Positions 25,743 to 34,996 of a stretch of DNA of 50,435 nt are shown here, piece by piece. The position numbers were made by a program, and so were the translations under genes. Below the pieces are notes generated by a model that was not told where the DNA came from, did no database searches, and saw only the letters and a program-made list of their open reading frames with translations. The stretch spans positions 1-50,435 of the forward strand of contig CABUAH010000003.1 of NCBI GenBank assembly GCA_902489475.1. The letters are read 5' to 3'. Position 1 is the stretch's first letter; each line of letters starts with the position of its first letter. Source of the stretch: an uncultured Oscillospiraceae bacterium (GTDB lineage: Bacteria > Bacillota > Clostridia > Oscillospirales > Ruminococcaceae).

Positions 25743-28465
25743 TGAATGTATTCAGTAAATTCACAGCAAGATCTCTTAAGAAAAACCGTTCGAGAACTAT
25801 TGTTACTATAATAGGAATCGCACTTTCAATAGCACTTACTACCGCTATTGTACAAGCGGTAAACAGCGGTCTTGATTATCTTATAAGCGCCGAAACCAGT
25901 GCGGTTGGCTCTTTTCACGGATATTACTATGACATTACCACCGATGAAGCAAAGAATGTAATGTCGGACTCTGAAATATCAAAAACCGCTTCATCTCAGC
26001 AGGTAGGATGGGCTGAAATTGACAGTGAAAACGAATCAAAGCCTTATCTTTTAGTTGAATCCATGAGCAGCAATTTTACAGATCTTGTAAGCGTCAATCT
26101 TACAAGCGGTAGAATGCCGGAGGCAGATTACGAGATAATACTTCCCTCCCACCTTTCTTCAAACGGTGGAGTTTCACATAATCTCGGCGATATTATTACA
26201 CTGAACGTCGGCAAACGAATGTCTGAAGGGTACGAGCTTACAGGTCCGTACACAGGAGAAAAAGAAAAAATTACTGACGCTCATGAAAAAAAGTATACGG
26301 TTGTCGGATTTTACGAAAGACTTGATTCTTCGATTGAGGACTATGAATCCCCCGGATACACAGCTTTTACAACCGGCGGAGGTACAGGAAGCTTAAAATT
26401 GTTTTTCACCGTTAAAGACCCGGGAAATTATTTTGATTACATGTCAAAAAATGCTGTAAATGACAGCTACCGAACGCATACTGATCTTTTAGCCTACAAC
26501 GGTTCTTTAATAGATGATGATTTAACGCAGGTTTTATACGGCTTTGCAGCTATTTTGATACTGATAATTTCATTCGGATCTATACTGCTTATATATAATT
26601 CTTTTTCAATTTCAGTAAGTGAGCGAACAAAACAATTCGGTATATTAAAATCTGTCGGCGCAACAAAAAAGCAAATTATGAAAACTGTGCTGCTTGAAGC
26701 GCTTGTGCTGTGTATTATCGCTATTCCGATTGGAACAATAGTAGGCTGCTTAGGAATCGGAATAACACTTTATTTGTTAAGAGATTCATTTTCGTCTTTT
26801 CTCTATTCAAGTGTCGACATAAAAATGCATCTAGTTATAAATGGCTGGGGGCTTTTGATATGCTCGGGAGTATGCATTATAACGACCTTGATATCCGCTT
26901 GGATTCCCGCAAGGCGTGCTATTAAAATCTCACCTATAGAAGCAATAAGACAAACAACAGATATAAAGCTTCGCCGAAAGGACATACACTTTAAAAGATT
27001 GATATACAAGCTTTTCGGCTTTGAAGGAATGCTTGCGGCAAAGAATTTTGCAAGAAACAAAAAGAGATACCGTTCAACGGTAATATCGCTCTTTCTAAGC
27101 GTTACCCTATTTATTTCCGCATCATCCTTCTGCGCTTATCTTACCGATTCGGTAGATACTGTCACAGCCACCGGTTACAGCGATACGGACATAACTTATA
27201 ACATAAGCTCAAATAAGGTAAAAAATCCCGATCAGCTTATGAATTCTCTTTCTTCTGCAAACGGAGTTGAAGCCGCAGTATATTACAGCCAATCATATTT
27301 TGACACAACTTTTGATCCATCATCAATAAGCGACGAATACAAAGATATATGCCCCGAACAAACAGATGACGCAGACAAAGCTTTCCATAATTCGTGTGAG
27401 ATAATGTTTGTAAATGATGAAGCATTCAACAAACTTTGCGAAGACAACGGAATTGATAAAACTAAGTTCTACGACACAGAGAATCCTCAGGCAGTTACAT
27501 TTGATAATATCACTACAACTATCAGAAGCGAAGAAAATCGTACAAGGCGCATAAAAAGTACTGTATTTAAAAATGATGCTTTTCCTGTAAGTGCCAGTAT
27601 TGCAAATGAAAAAGATATCGAGGGATATAAGCTTGTAACTATAGACAACAGCGATACCAATAATATTCTCTACTATTACTATCCCGATGAATATATAAAT
27701 AGCTTCGACGATAATGAAGTTATATCCGACTCCAATCTTGATACATCCAGAGCAATGATACTGACTGAAGCGGAGGCTCAGAGTAAAGCGGACATCACAA
27801 TCGGAGCCAAAGCTGAGAATTACCCACATTATATTCCTAAATCGACAGTGATATTTGCAATATACCCTTACAGCTTGAAAGAAAGCGTTTTAAATAAACA
27901 ATTTAAAGAGGATTTTTCCTTTTACTGTTTTGATTTTAAAGCACAGAATCATTCCGAGGCTTTTGATAACATTGAACAAATCCTGTCCGCAAACGGACTT
28001 AACAGTGATGGGCTTTATGATGTAGCGGAGCAAAACGAAACGGAAAGAACAATAGTGAATATCATGAATATTTTTGCATACGGATTTATAATACTCATAT
28101 CACTCATAGCCATGGCAAACGTATTTAACACGATATCTACAAGCATTTCTCTAAGACGGCGGGAATTTGCAATGCTGAAATCAGTAGGCCTTACCAAAAG
28201 AGGCTTCAACAAAATGATGAATTTTGAATGTATTATCTATGGCATCAAGGGCCTTTTCTGGGGACTTATCGCTTCACTTTTAGTCACCTACGCCATTTAT
28301 CGAACTACTGACATGGCAATAGAAAGAAGCTTTTATGTGCCTTGGTACAGCGTAGCGATTGCTGTGGTTAGCGTATTCATAGTCGTATTTGCAACAATGA
28401 TTTATTCAACTAGCAAGATAAGAAAGGACAATCCAATCGACGCGCTTAAAAACGAAAATCTCTAA
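25742..28465 (+). CDS. FtsX-type ABC permease with two extracellular domains
   Basis: A 907-residue permease. The N-terminal helix (about 15-40) is followed by a first large outer domain (about 45-255) and three helices of an FtsX core (about 258-395, with ISVSERTKQFGILKSVGATKKQI). A fifth helix near 435 precedes a second outer domain (about 465-765), and a second FtsX core closes the chain (SISLRRREFAMLKSVGLTKRGF, then helices to 895). The duplicated FtsX core with a large outer part is seen in peptide and antimicrobial-resistance exporters of Firmicutes. With the regulator and intramembrane kinase upstream it probably senses and counters a cell-envelope antimicrobial. Which one cannot be told. 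Confidence 0.9.
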   Translation: MNVFSKFTARSLKKNRSRTIVTIIGIALSIALTTAIVQAVNSGLDYLISAETSAVGSFHGYYYDITTDEAKNVMSDSEISKTASSQQVGWAEIDSENESKPYLLVESMSSNFTDLVSVNLTSGRMPEADYEIILPSHLSSNGGVSHNLGDIITLNVGKRMSEGYELTGPYTGEKEKITDAHEKKYTVVGFYERLDSSIEDYESPGYTAFTTGGGTGSLKLFFTVKDPGNYFDYMSKNAVNDSYRTHTDLLAYNGSLIDDDLTQVLYGFAAILILIISFGSILLIYNSFSISVSERTKQFGILKSVGATKKQIMKTVLLEALVLCIIAIPIGTIVGCLGIGITLYLLRDSFSSFLYSSVDIKMHLVINGWGLLICSGVCIITTLISAWIPARRAIKISPIEAIRQTTDIKLRRKDIHFKRLIYKLFGFEGMLAAKNFARNKKRYRSTVISLFLSVTLFISASSFCAYLTDSVDTVTATGYSDTDITYNISSNKVKNPDQLMNSLSSANGVEAAVYYSQSYFDTTFDPSSISDEYKDICPEQTDDADKAFHNSCEIMFVNDEAFNKLCEDNGIDKTKFYDTENPQAVTFDNITTTIRSEENRTRRIKSTVFKNDAFPVSASIANEKDIEGYKLVTIDNSDTNNILYYYYPDEYINSFDDNEVISDSNLDTSRAMILTEAEAQSKADITIGAKAENYPHYIPKSTVIFAIYPYSLKESVLNKQFKEDFSFYCFDFKAQNHSEAFDNIEQILSANGLNSDGLYDVAEQNETERTIVNIMNIFAYGFIILISLIAMANVFNTISTSISLRRREFAMLKSVGLTKRGFNKMMNFECIIYGIKGLFWGLIASLLVTYAIYRTTDMAIERSFYVPWYSVAIAVVSVFIVVFATMIYSTSKIRKDNPIDALKNENL

Positions 28466-28530
28466 AAACAAAAACTACTTACGCAAAAAGTGATTTGATT
28501 ATAAAAGAATAAAAGCTGAATAGGAACAAA

Positions 28531-28580
28531 AAAGAGGATAGTTGTATTTTGATGCAATCTATCCTCTTTGTTTGTTTTCA
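28531..28580 (+). terminator. Terminator after the ABC operon
   Basis: AAAGAGGATAG (28531-28541) pairs with CTATCCTCTTT (28559-28569), followed by GTTTGTTTTC. It separates the operon from the LysR promoter that begins 16 bases later. Confidence 0.8.
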
Positions 28581-28587
28581 ATATAAC

Positions 28588-28669
28588 TGGGCAACTTGAC
28601 ACACTTTGCAAAAGCTAATATAATATATATAATTCTTATAAGTACACAAATCATGTGTAAGTGTGCCCA
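28588..28669 (+). promoter_or_regulatory. LysR gene promoter and flanking inverted repeat
   Basis: TTGACA (28596-28601), 17 bases, TATAAT (28619-28624): perfect consensus. An imperfect inverted repeat flanks it (TGGGCAACTTGACAC at 28588-28602 against GTGTAAGTGTGCCCA at 28655-28669), and ACACAAATCATGTGT lies at 28643-28657. These may be autoregulatory LysR sites. Confidence 0.7.
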
Positions 28670-28700
28670 AACGATTTGCAAAAGAAAGGCGGTGGAAAAG

Positions 28701-29597
28701 ATGTACAATCCCAGGCTTGACACTTTTTTGCGTGTAGCAGACGCAGGCAGTTTCAATAAAGCAGCAGAGGAATCGTACATCACGCCGACTGCTGTTATCA
28801 AACAAATCAATCTGCTGGAAACAGAACTTAATGTGAAGCTGTTTGAAAGAACACACAGAGGATTGGCCTTAACAAAAGCAGGAAAATCATTGTATCAGGA
28901 CGCAAAATACATAATTCAATATTGCCGAGATTCCGTAACACGGGCTAAAAACGCTATGCAGGAAAATACAAATATAATCCGTATCGGCACATCTCCAATG
29001 ACATCGGCACAGCTTTTAATGCAGCTATGGCCAAAAATTCAGGAGCATTGCCCTGATATCAAATTTCAGATCATTCCCTATGAAAATACACCGGAAAACG
29101 CCAGAGAAATTTTGGCAAGTCTCGGAAAAAATATTGATGTGATCGGCGGAATTTTTGATGAAACAATGCTGAATCTGCGGCGCTGTGCGGGGCTTGAATT
29201 ATCCCGTGAACCGTTTTGCTGTGCTGTTTCCATTCATCATCCACTTGCGGTAAAGGACAGACTGCTCGTCAAAGACTTATACGGTGAGAATCTTTTGCTG
29301 ATGCACAGAGATTGGAGCCATTATGTGGATGAACTGCGTGATGAGTTATGGAAAAACCACCCACAAATAAACATTGTGGACTTTGATTTTTACAGCATGG
29401 ATGTGTTTAACCGTTGCGAAAATTCAAATGATGTACTGCTTGCTATCCCCGGTTGGGCAAATGTTCATCCGCTTTTAAAGGTCATTCCTGTGGAATGGGA
29501 TTACAGTATTCCCTACGGGCTTCTTCATTCGCCCAATCCGTCGGAACCTGTAAAACGGTTTTTAAAAGCAGCTTGCGAGGCTGTAAAAGCATCATAA
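28701..29597 (+). CDS. LysR-family transcription regulator
   Basis: A 298-residue regulator. The N-terminal winged helix-turn-helix (about 1-60) reads LDTFLRVADAGSFNKAAEESYITPTAVIKQINLLE, with the typical LFERTHRGLALTKAG next. The effector-binding domain (about 90-298) starts at IIRIGTSPM. ATG 28701 has GGCGGTGG upstream; the frame is open back to 28596 only across the promoter. The neighbours downstream are an iron-sulfur flavoprotein and a DUF4405 membrane protein, a combination LysR regulators often control in Clostridia. The effector is unknown; a redox or quinone-like signal is a guess from the neighbours. Confidence 0.88.
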   Translation: MYNPRLDTFLRVADAGSFNKAAEESYITPTAVIKQINLLETELNVKLFERTHRGLALTKAGKSLYQDAKYIIQYCRDSVTRAKNAMQENTNIIRIGTSPMTSAQLLMQLWPKIQEHCPDIKFQIIPYENTPENAREILASLGKNIDVIGGIFDETMLNLRRCAGLELSREPFCCAVSIHHPLAVKDRLLVKDLYGENLLLMHRDWSHYVDELRDELWKNHPQINIVDFDFYSMDVFNRCENSNDVLLAIPGWANVHPLLKVIPVEWDYSIPYGLLHSPNPSEPVKRFLKAACEAVKAS

Positions 29598-29783
29598 ATT
29601 CATGTTATAACCTCCGGGTATAAACTACTGAACAAAACGAGACTTCTCACGGAGTCTCAAATTTTCTATAATATATGTAACGGAAGTACAACTTTAGATA
29701 CATATGATCCGATTCGCAATGTCTATGTTAAAATGGGAGAAACAGTAGGCAAGGCATTTTGCGATTGTGCAGTTTTAAAATAA
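29598..29783 (+). pseudogene. Possible coding remnant after the LysR gene
   Basis: After the LysR stop the same frame stays open for 61 codons. Its second half looks protein-like (TTLDTYDPIRNVYVKMGETV, then GKAFCDCAVLK and a stop). It lacks a plausible start and ribosome site near its beginning. It could be the tail of a deleted gene, or chance. I do not recognise the family. Nothing else stands out in the 29598-29875 gap. Confidence 0.25.
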
Positions 29784-29875
29784 GAACCCAGAAATATACT
29801 ACTCTACATAACAAAATCAAAATGCCGCTTTTGCAATGTCTTTGCGGCTTAGTATTAACTGAAAGGAAATGATTT

Positions 29876-30493
29876 ATGAAAGTTTTAATGATCAACGGAA
29901 GCCCTCATGCAAACGGAAACACATACATTGCGCTGCATGAAATGGAAAAGACCTTCGCCGAGGAAAATATTGATACTGAAATCATACATATCGGAAACAA
30001 GGATATTCGTGGATGCATCGCCTGCCGCTCATGTGTAAAAAACGGAAAGTGCGTATTTAATGACATGGTAAATGAGATCGCACCGAAATTTGAAGAATGT
30101 GACGGTCTTGTAATCGGCAGTCCTGTCTATTATGCCTCAGCCAATGCAACGCTCATCGCATTTTTGACCCGTCTGTTTTTCAGCACACGCTTCGATAAGA
30201 CCATGAAGGTCGGAGCTTCGGTTGTTGCCGCTCGCAGAGGCGGACTGTCCTCTACTTTCGATGAATTAAATAAGTTTTTCACGATCTCCGGTATGCCGGT
30301 AGCCTCCGGTCAGTATTGGAACAGTATTCACGGCAGAGAAATCGGAGAAGCAAAACAAGATACAGAAGGCTTACAGGGAATGCGAACGCTGGCAAGAAAT
30401 ATGACTTTTTTGATAAAAAGCATTGCACTTGGCAAAGAAAAATATGGAATCCCGGAAAAAGAGCCGTTTGCTCCTATGAACTTTATTCGCTAA
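29876..30493 (+). CDS. Iron-sulfur flavoprotein / NAD(P)H-dependent FMN reductase family
   Basis: A 205-residue flavodoxin-fold protein. The FMN phosphate loop is MINGSPHANGNTY (5-17). The compact cysteine motif C47-x2-C50-x2-C53-x5-C59 (GCIACRSCVKNGKC) matches the 4Fe-4S motif of Isf-type iron-sulfur flavoproteins. IGSPVYYASANATLIAFLTRL is the usual flavin-binding middle segment. Such proteins shuttle electrons to small acceptors in anaerobes. The gene lies between a LysR regulator and a DUF4405 membrane protein and precedes the latter by 21 bases, so the pair may be one transcript. GAAAGGAAATGATTT precedes the ATG. Confidence 0.88.
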   Translation: MKVLMINGSPHANGNTYIALHEMEKTFAEENIDTEIIHIGNKDIRGCIACRSCVKNGKCVFNDMVNEIAPKFEECDGLVIGSPVYYASANATLIAFLTRLFFSTRFDKTMKVGASVVAARRGGLSSTFDELNKFFTISGMPVASGQYWNSIHGREIGEAKQDTEGLQGMRTLARNMTFLIKSIALGKEKYGIPEKEPFAPMNFIR

Positions 30494-30514
30494 GGACAGA
30501 AGGAGACAATCTGC

Positions 30515-31189
30515 ATGAAACCGAAAATGATCGGAAAAATCTTGGTGGACATTGCCATGACAGTTGGCTTGCTTCTGCTTATGACCTATGAACTGATTGG
30601 GCAGGCTGTACATGAGTGGATCGGCATTAGCATGTTTGTGCTGTTTGTGATTCACCATATCCTGAACGGTAAATGGATCAGAAATATGCTGAAAAGCAAA
30701 TACACGGTTTTACGAATCATACAAACTGCCCTTGTATTGTTGGTTCTGCTCTCTATGCTTGGATCGATGATCAGCGGTGTAGTCCTATCTCGTCATGCAC
30801 TACCCTTCCTGTCAATCGACAGCGGTCACGCTTTTGCAAGAACATTGCATATTCTGTCCGACTATTGGGGCTTTGTATTCATGAGCTTGCATCTTGGATT
30901 TCATTGGAGCATGATAATGGGAATTATAAGGAAACTTATTAAAAATCCATCAAAGCCTTGTAAGTGGATACTCCGCCTTGCCGCAATACTTATTGCAGTC
31001 TATGGTATATATGCATTTATAAAGCGAGATATCGGCAGTTATATGCTCCTCGAAAACCCATTTGTATTCTTTGATTTTGAGGAACCCTTGATTCTTTTCA
31101 TCTTAGATTATGCGTCGATCATGGGAACATTCATTGCTATCGGATATTACGGCAAAAACATTCTTATGAGATTTGCTCAAAAACGGTAA
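30515..31189 (+). CDS. DUF4405 membrane protein
   Basis: A 224-residue membrane protein with about six helices. Conserved-looking histidines fall within or next to helices (GQAVHEW, FVIHHILNGKW, GHAFARTLHILSDYW, SLHLGFHWSM). The arrangement resembles cytochrome b-like haem ligation, and DUF4405 proteins are often suspected of that, but this is inference. The N-terminal half matches DUF4405 (about 8-75, ELIGQAVHEWIGISMFVLFVIHH). It probably forms a membrane redox partner for the flavoprotein directly upstream. The ribosome site is AGAAGGAGA. Confidence 0.8.
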   Translation: MKPKMIGKILVDIAMTVGLLLLMTYELIGQAVHEWIGISMFVLFVIHHILNGKWIRNMLKSKYTVLRIIQTALVLLVLLSMLGSMISGVVLSRHALPFLSIDSGHAFARTLHILSDYWGFVFMSLHLGFHWSMIMGIIRKLIKNPSKPCKWILRLAAILIAVYGIYAFIKRDIGSYMLLENPFVFFDFEEPLILFILDYASIMGTFIAIGYYGKNILMRFAQKR

Positions 31190-31309
31190 TGTTGTACCGC
31201 TCATCTTTCTAAAGAAAAAAGAAAATGTCCGTGAAATCGGATACTGTATTAAGATAAATATATAACATACATTCGGCTGATTCTACGCCATTTATTGAAA
31301 CCGGCAAAG

Positions 31310-31349
31310 CTGCTGCTCGTAATTCCTGAGCAGCAGTTTTTTATTTTGT
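31310..31349 (+). terminator. Terminator after the DUF4405 gene
   Basis: CTGCTGCTC (31310-31318) pairs with GAGCAGCAG (31328-31336), then TTTTTTATTTTG: a classic rho-independent terminator. Confidence 0.88.
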
Positions 31350-31417
31350 GATAATTTTATGAAAACGATGATAACTTTGTGAAATCGGTTGTTTTCGCAG
31401 TATTTTTGTGATACAAT
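31349..31417 (+). promoter_or_regulatory. Promoter of the fused ABC transporter with tandem TGATA boxes
   Basis: Two tandem 20-base units (31349-31368 and 31369-31388) match at 16 of 20 positions. Each contains TGATA-N6-TGAAA, an 11-base direct repeat like those upstream of the ABC operon at 24963. The second box ends a few bases before a weak -35 (TTGTTT, 31389-31394); 17 bases on is a -10 TACAAT (31412-31417). This is the expected geometry for activation by an OmpR-type regulator. Confidence 0.55.
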
Positions 31418-31443
31418 ATTCCAATAAATAGGAGGTAATTTCC

Positions 31444-34260
31444 ATGCTTAAACTACAAAACATTGTAAAAACATATATTACCGGAGAACTAACACAAGAT
31501 GCTCTTAAAGGTGTAAGCATAAGCTTTAGAGAAAACGAATTTGTGTCAATTCTTGGTCAAAGCGGTTCAGGAAAAACGACGATGCTTAACATTATCGGCG
31601 GCCTTGACAGGTATACAAGCGGAGATTTGATTATAAACGGCGTATCTACAAAAAAATACAAGGATGCAGATTGGGATTATTACCGAAACAATTCAATCGG
31701 ATTTGTTTTCCAAAGCTATAACCTTATTCCACACCAAACAGTTCTTGCTAATGTTGAACTGGCTCTGACTCTTTCGGGAATCTCTAAAAAAGAAAGAAGA
31801 AGCCGTGCGATAAGCGTTTTGCAGAAAGTCGGTCTTGGAGATCACCTTCATAAAAGACCTGCTCAGATGTCAGGCGGACAGATGCAGCGTGTTGCAATAG
31901 CTCGTGCGCTTATAAACAACCCCGACATTTTGCTTGCAGATGAGCCGACGGGAGCTTTGGATTCTGAAACAAGTGTACAGATCATGGAGCTTCTAAAGGA
32001 AATCGCAAAGGATAAGCTTGTTATCATGGTAACGCATAATCCGGAGCTTGCCAAACAGTATTCAACAAGGATCGTCAAGCTTTTAGACGGAGAAATTGTC
32101 AGCGACTCAAATCCTTACGAAGATAAAACCGAAGAAAATCCTAAGCCGAAAAAACATAAGAAAATCTCAATGTCCTTTTTAACCGCACTTTCTTTAAGCT
32201 TTAACAATCTCAGAACAAAAAAAGGACGAACAATTTTAACCTCCTTTGCAGGAAGCATTGGCATTATCGGTATTGCCCTCATTCTTGCACTTTCAACCGG
32301 TATGAGTTCTTATATTACCGACATTCAAAAGGATACTATGACGTCTTATCCCCTAACTATAAGCTCTGAAACTATTGATCTTGAATCTGCAATGAACAAA
32401 CATCAAGATGTAATTGAAGATAATTTAGGTAATGAATCCTCCGATAAAAACCAGCAAAAAGCCGTTTATGCCGATTATACAAACCTTGAGATGAGTGAAA
32501 TGATTACCTCAAGTATCGTAAAAAACAACCTTACTGAGTTTAAAAAGTATCTTGATGATCCTGAAAGCGAGATACAGCAATATATCGGCGAAAACGGAGT
32601 AATCTATAACTATAATGTGAATTTCAGTGTTTATTCTCACGATAAAGACGGAAATTTAATTGACAGCAATGCCGATGCAGATGAAGTTTCATCCTCTGAA
32701 ACGTCAATGGGAAATATGTTGGACTACAGAAATCAGATGATATCAACTGCTATAGGTAGCAATTCGTCTAAGTCTACGGGTGCTGAGAACTTCTCGGAGC
32801 TTATGGTCGGAACAAACGGCAAAGCGGTAAGCTCGGTTATAACAGACAGCTATGACATTTTATACGGAAGCTGGCCTGAAAAATACGATGAAGTTGTATT
32901 GGTTTTGAATAGGAATAACTCAATTTCCGCAGAAACACTTTATCAGCTTGGTATTATAACCGGCGAACAGTACAAGAGTGCAGCAGAAAAAATAAAAAAC
33001 GGCGAAACAGCAGATGAAATAAAATTTGATTACAAAGAGCTTTGCGATCATGAGCTTTATTTGGTTATGGCTTGCGATCAATATATAAAGAACAGCGATG
33101 GGACATTCACCTATATTGACGGTACTCTTGAAGAAGAGCGACTTCTTGAAAACGCAGTACCCCTTAAAATAACAGGAATAATTCGTCCTATACAAGATAC
33201 TGATAACGCATCTGTCACAACTGCTGTCGGTTATACATCAAAGCTTACTGACTATGTTATAACTCATACAAATGACAGCGCCATTATCAAAGCACAGGAA
33301 AATTCGCCTGAAATAAACATTTTGAACGGCATGAAGTTTGACGCTTCTGATGATACAACAAAGATAAATGAGGCAAAAGAATATATAAGTAAAATGGGAG
33401 TTTCCGAAAAAGCCTCTTTATATCAGATGATTCAATATTACGGAGCGCAAAACGCTAAAACGGAAAGCACTTCCCCTAACAATTCTAACGATTCATCTCA
33501 AGTACAAAATCTTCAGGAAATGAAAAGTGCTCAAACCGAAGCAATGACAGATGAAACAACAATGGCAGCAGCTCTCGACAAATGGCTTCAAAACGACCCG
33601 GACAAAAAGATGCTTTTATCATTCTATGACGAATACATCTTTGGCTCAACCTACGAAGACAACATGGAGGCGTTTGGAAAGGTCAGCTATGACGCTCCTA
33701 CCTCTATAAGCATTTACACCGACAGTTTCGAGAATAAAGACGCAGTTTCCGAATGTATTTCAAACTACAACAGTAAAGCAAGCGAGGATTCAAAGATCAC
33801 ATACACCGATTATGTGGCACTTTTGACTTCTTCTATCACTACTATAATAGACGGAATTTCTTATGTGCTTATTGCATTTGTTGCAATATCACTTATCGTT
33901 TCATGTATAATGATCGGAATTATAACCCACATATCCGTTATGGAGCGAACAAAGGAGATCGGTATTCTTCGTGCACTCGGAGCTTCAAAGAGAAATATCT
34001 CTCAGGTTTTCAATGCAGAAACCTTTATAATCGGATGCTGCGCCGGAGCTTTGGGAATAGGAATCTCACTTTTAGCGCTAATTCCTATAAACTCTTTAAT
34101 CGAAAGCATATCAGGAATAAGCGGTCTAAACGCAAAACTACCGCTCACATCATCTATAATTCTTATCATAATCAGTATTGCAATAACGCTTATAAGTGGA
34201 CTTATTCCTGCTAAAAAGGCATCTAAGAAAGATCCTGTAATAGCTTTGAGAACGGAATAG
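31444..34260 (+). CDS. Single-chain ABC transporter: ATPase fused to FtsX permease
   Basis: A 938-residue fusion. The N-terminal ATPase (1-225) has Walker A GQSGSGKT (38-45), signature MSGGQMQRVAIARAL, Walker B ILLADEPTGALDS and VMVTHNPE. A charged linker leads to a first helix (about 270-292, TILTSFAGSIGIIGIALILA), a large outer domain of about 500 residues, and three C-terminal helices with the FtsX phrase ISVMERTKEIGILRALGASKRNI. This is the MacB-like layout in one chain; such proteins export peptides or lipoproteins or resist antimicrobials. It has no kinase or regulator of its own, but its promoter has the same boxes as the 25053 operon. GGAGGTAATTTCC precedes the ATG. Confidence 0.92.
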   Translation: MLKLQNIVKTYITGELTQDALKGVSISFRENEFVSILGQSGSGKTTMLNIIGGLDRYTSGDLIINGVSTKKYKDADWDYYRNNSIGFVFQSYNLIPHQTVLANVELALTLSGISKKERRSRAISVLQKVGLGDHLHKRPAQMSGGQMQRVAIARALINNPDILLADEPTGALDSETSVQIMELLKEIAKDKLVIMVTHNPELAKQYSTRIVKLLDGEIVSDSNPYEDKTEENPKPKKHKKISMSFLTALSLSFNNLRTKKGRTILTSFAGSIGIIGIALILALSTGMSSYITDIQKDTMTSYPLTISSETIDLESAMNKHQDVIEDNLGNESSDKNQQKAVYADYTNLEMSEMITSSIVKNNLTEFKKYLDDPESEIQQYIGENGVIYNYNVNFSVYSHDKDGNLIDSNADADEVSSSETSMGNMLDYRNQMISTAIGSNSSKSTGAENFSELMVGTNGKAVSSVITDSYDILYGSWPEKYDEVVLVLNRNNSISAETLYQLGIITGEQYKSAAEKIKNGETADEIKFDYKELCDHELYLVMACDQYIKNSDGTFTYIDGTLEEERLLENAVPLKITGIIRPIQDTDNASVTTAVGYTSKLTDYVITHTNDSAIIKAQENSPEINILNGMKFDASDDTTKINEAKEYISKMGVSEKASLYQMIQYYGAQNAKTESTSPNNSNDSSQVQNLQEMKSAQTEAMTDETTMAAALDKWLQNDPDKKMLLSFYDEYIFGSTYEDNMEAFGKVSYDAPTSISIYTDSFENKDAVSECISNYNSKASEDSKITYTDYVALLTSSITTIIDGISYVLIAFVAISLIVSCIMIGIITHISVMERTKEIGILRALGASKRNISQVFNAETFIIGCCAGALGIGISLLALIPINSLIESISGISGLNAKLPLTSSIILIIISIAITLISGLIPAKKASKKDPVIALRTE

Positions 34261-34285
34261 GATTAATTTCTAATACAAACAAAAA

Positions 34286-34325
34286 GAGCCTAGGCTAAAA
34301 AACCTAGGCTCAAATTGTTTTTTAT
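34286..34325. terminator. Bidirectional terminator between ABC gene and lipoprotein
   Basis: GAGCCTAGG (34286-34294) pairs with CCTAGGCTC (34303-34311); U-rich runs lie on both sides (ATTGTTTTTT on the plus side, TTTTTGTTTG on the minus side). It ends both the ABC gene and the purine operon/lipoprotein transcript. Confidence 0.88.
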
Positions 34326-34330
34326 TCTTA

Positions 34331-34969
34331 TTATTTCAACTTGATCGTTTCAAGTATCTTATCAAAATCAGAAACACCTTTTTCGTATATATCTTCCAAA
34401 GCTGTATAAACAATCAATGCTCCGCCTTTTTCACCGATTATACAAACCTGCTTATTCTTTATGGTTGTTTCGGCAACAGTTGCATTAAGAACTATTTCGC
34501 TTGCATCATAATCACCTATTTTTATAGCTTCTGCACTTATAACTTTATAACCTTCTATTCCTTCGTACTGAGCTTTAAAACTCGAAACACATTCATCAAC
34601 CGGCATATTGGCAAACTCATCTGTGAACATTATTGATATGTTTTCAGAAGAGTTTCCAGCGTTCTCCCCCTTTTTATCTAAAAACACCATAGTGTCTCCG
34701 CCGGATGATAAATCCCAGTTGTCGCCGACCTCAATAGTGTAATTAGGGTTATCAATTACTCCGTCTACAATTTTAGCGTTATTGTCTTTTGCCGCAGTTG
34801 TTTCAACCTCGTATTTGGTGTTGGTTTCTTCGTTTGTTTCTTTAGCAGCCGCTTCTGTTGTAGTAGTTGTTGTCTTACTGGAATCACTTGATTTTTCATC
34901 GTCCTTGCACGCAGAAAATGCGAATACGATGGAAAGACAGGATAAAACTGCAATTACTTTTTTAATCAT
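34331..34969 (-). CDS. Lipoprotein of unknown function
   Basis: A 212-residue lipoprotein. The signal peptide ends in the lipobox AFSAC (Cys21), followed by a Ser/Thr/Glu-rich linker of about 50 residues with a run of threonines. The globular domain (about 70-212) contains PNYTIEVGDNWDLSSGGDTM and DFDKILETIKLK. This pattern resembles small outer-face lipoproteins with a PsbP/DUF1795-like fold, but that is a guess. It starts 27 bases after the stop of the AICAR transformylase gene on the same strand with its own AAGGAG, so it may be expressed as the tail of the purine operon. No functional link to purines is evident. Confidence 0.8.
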   Translation of the reverse strand: MIKKVIAVLSCLSIVFAFSACKDDEKSSDSSKTTTTTTEAAAKETNEETNTKYEVETTAAKDNNAKIVDGVIDNPNYTIEVGDNWDLSSGGDTMVFLDKKGENAGNSSENISIMFTDEFANMPVDECVSSFKAQYEGIEGYKVISAEAIKIGDYDASEIVLNATVAETTIKNKQVCIIGEKGGALIVYTALEDIYEKGVSDFDKILETIKLK

Positions 34970-34996
34970 AATATTTACTCCTTTATATTTATTTAA

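Noticed and set aside
27323..27829. 168-codon minus-strand frame inside the FtsX permease gene
   Set aside because: It is antisense to a well-supported gene and is a Phe/Ile/Cys-rich shadow with no start signal.
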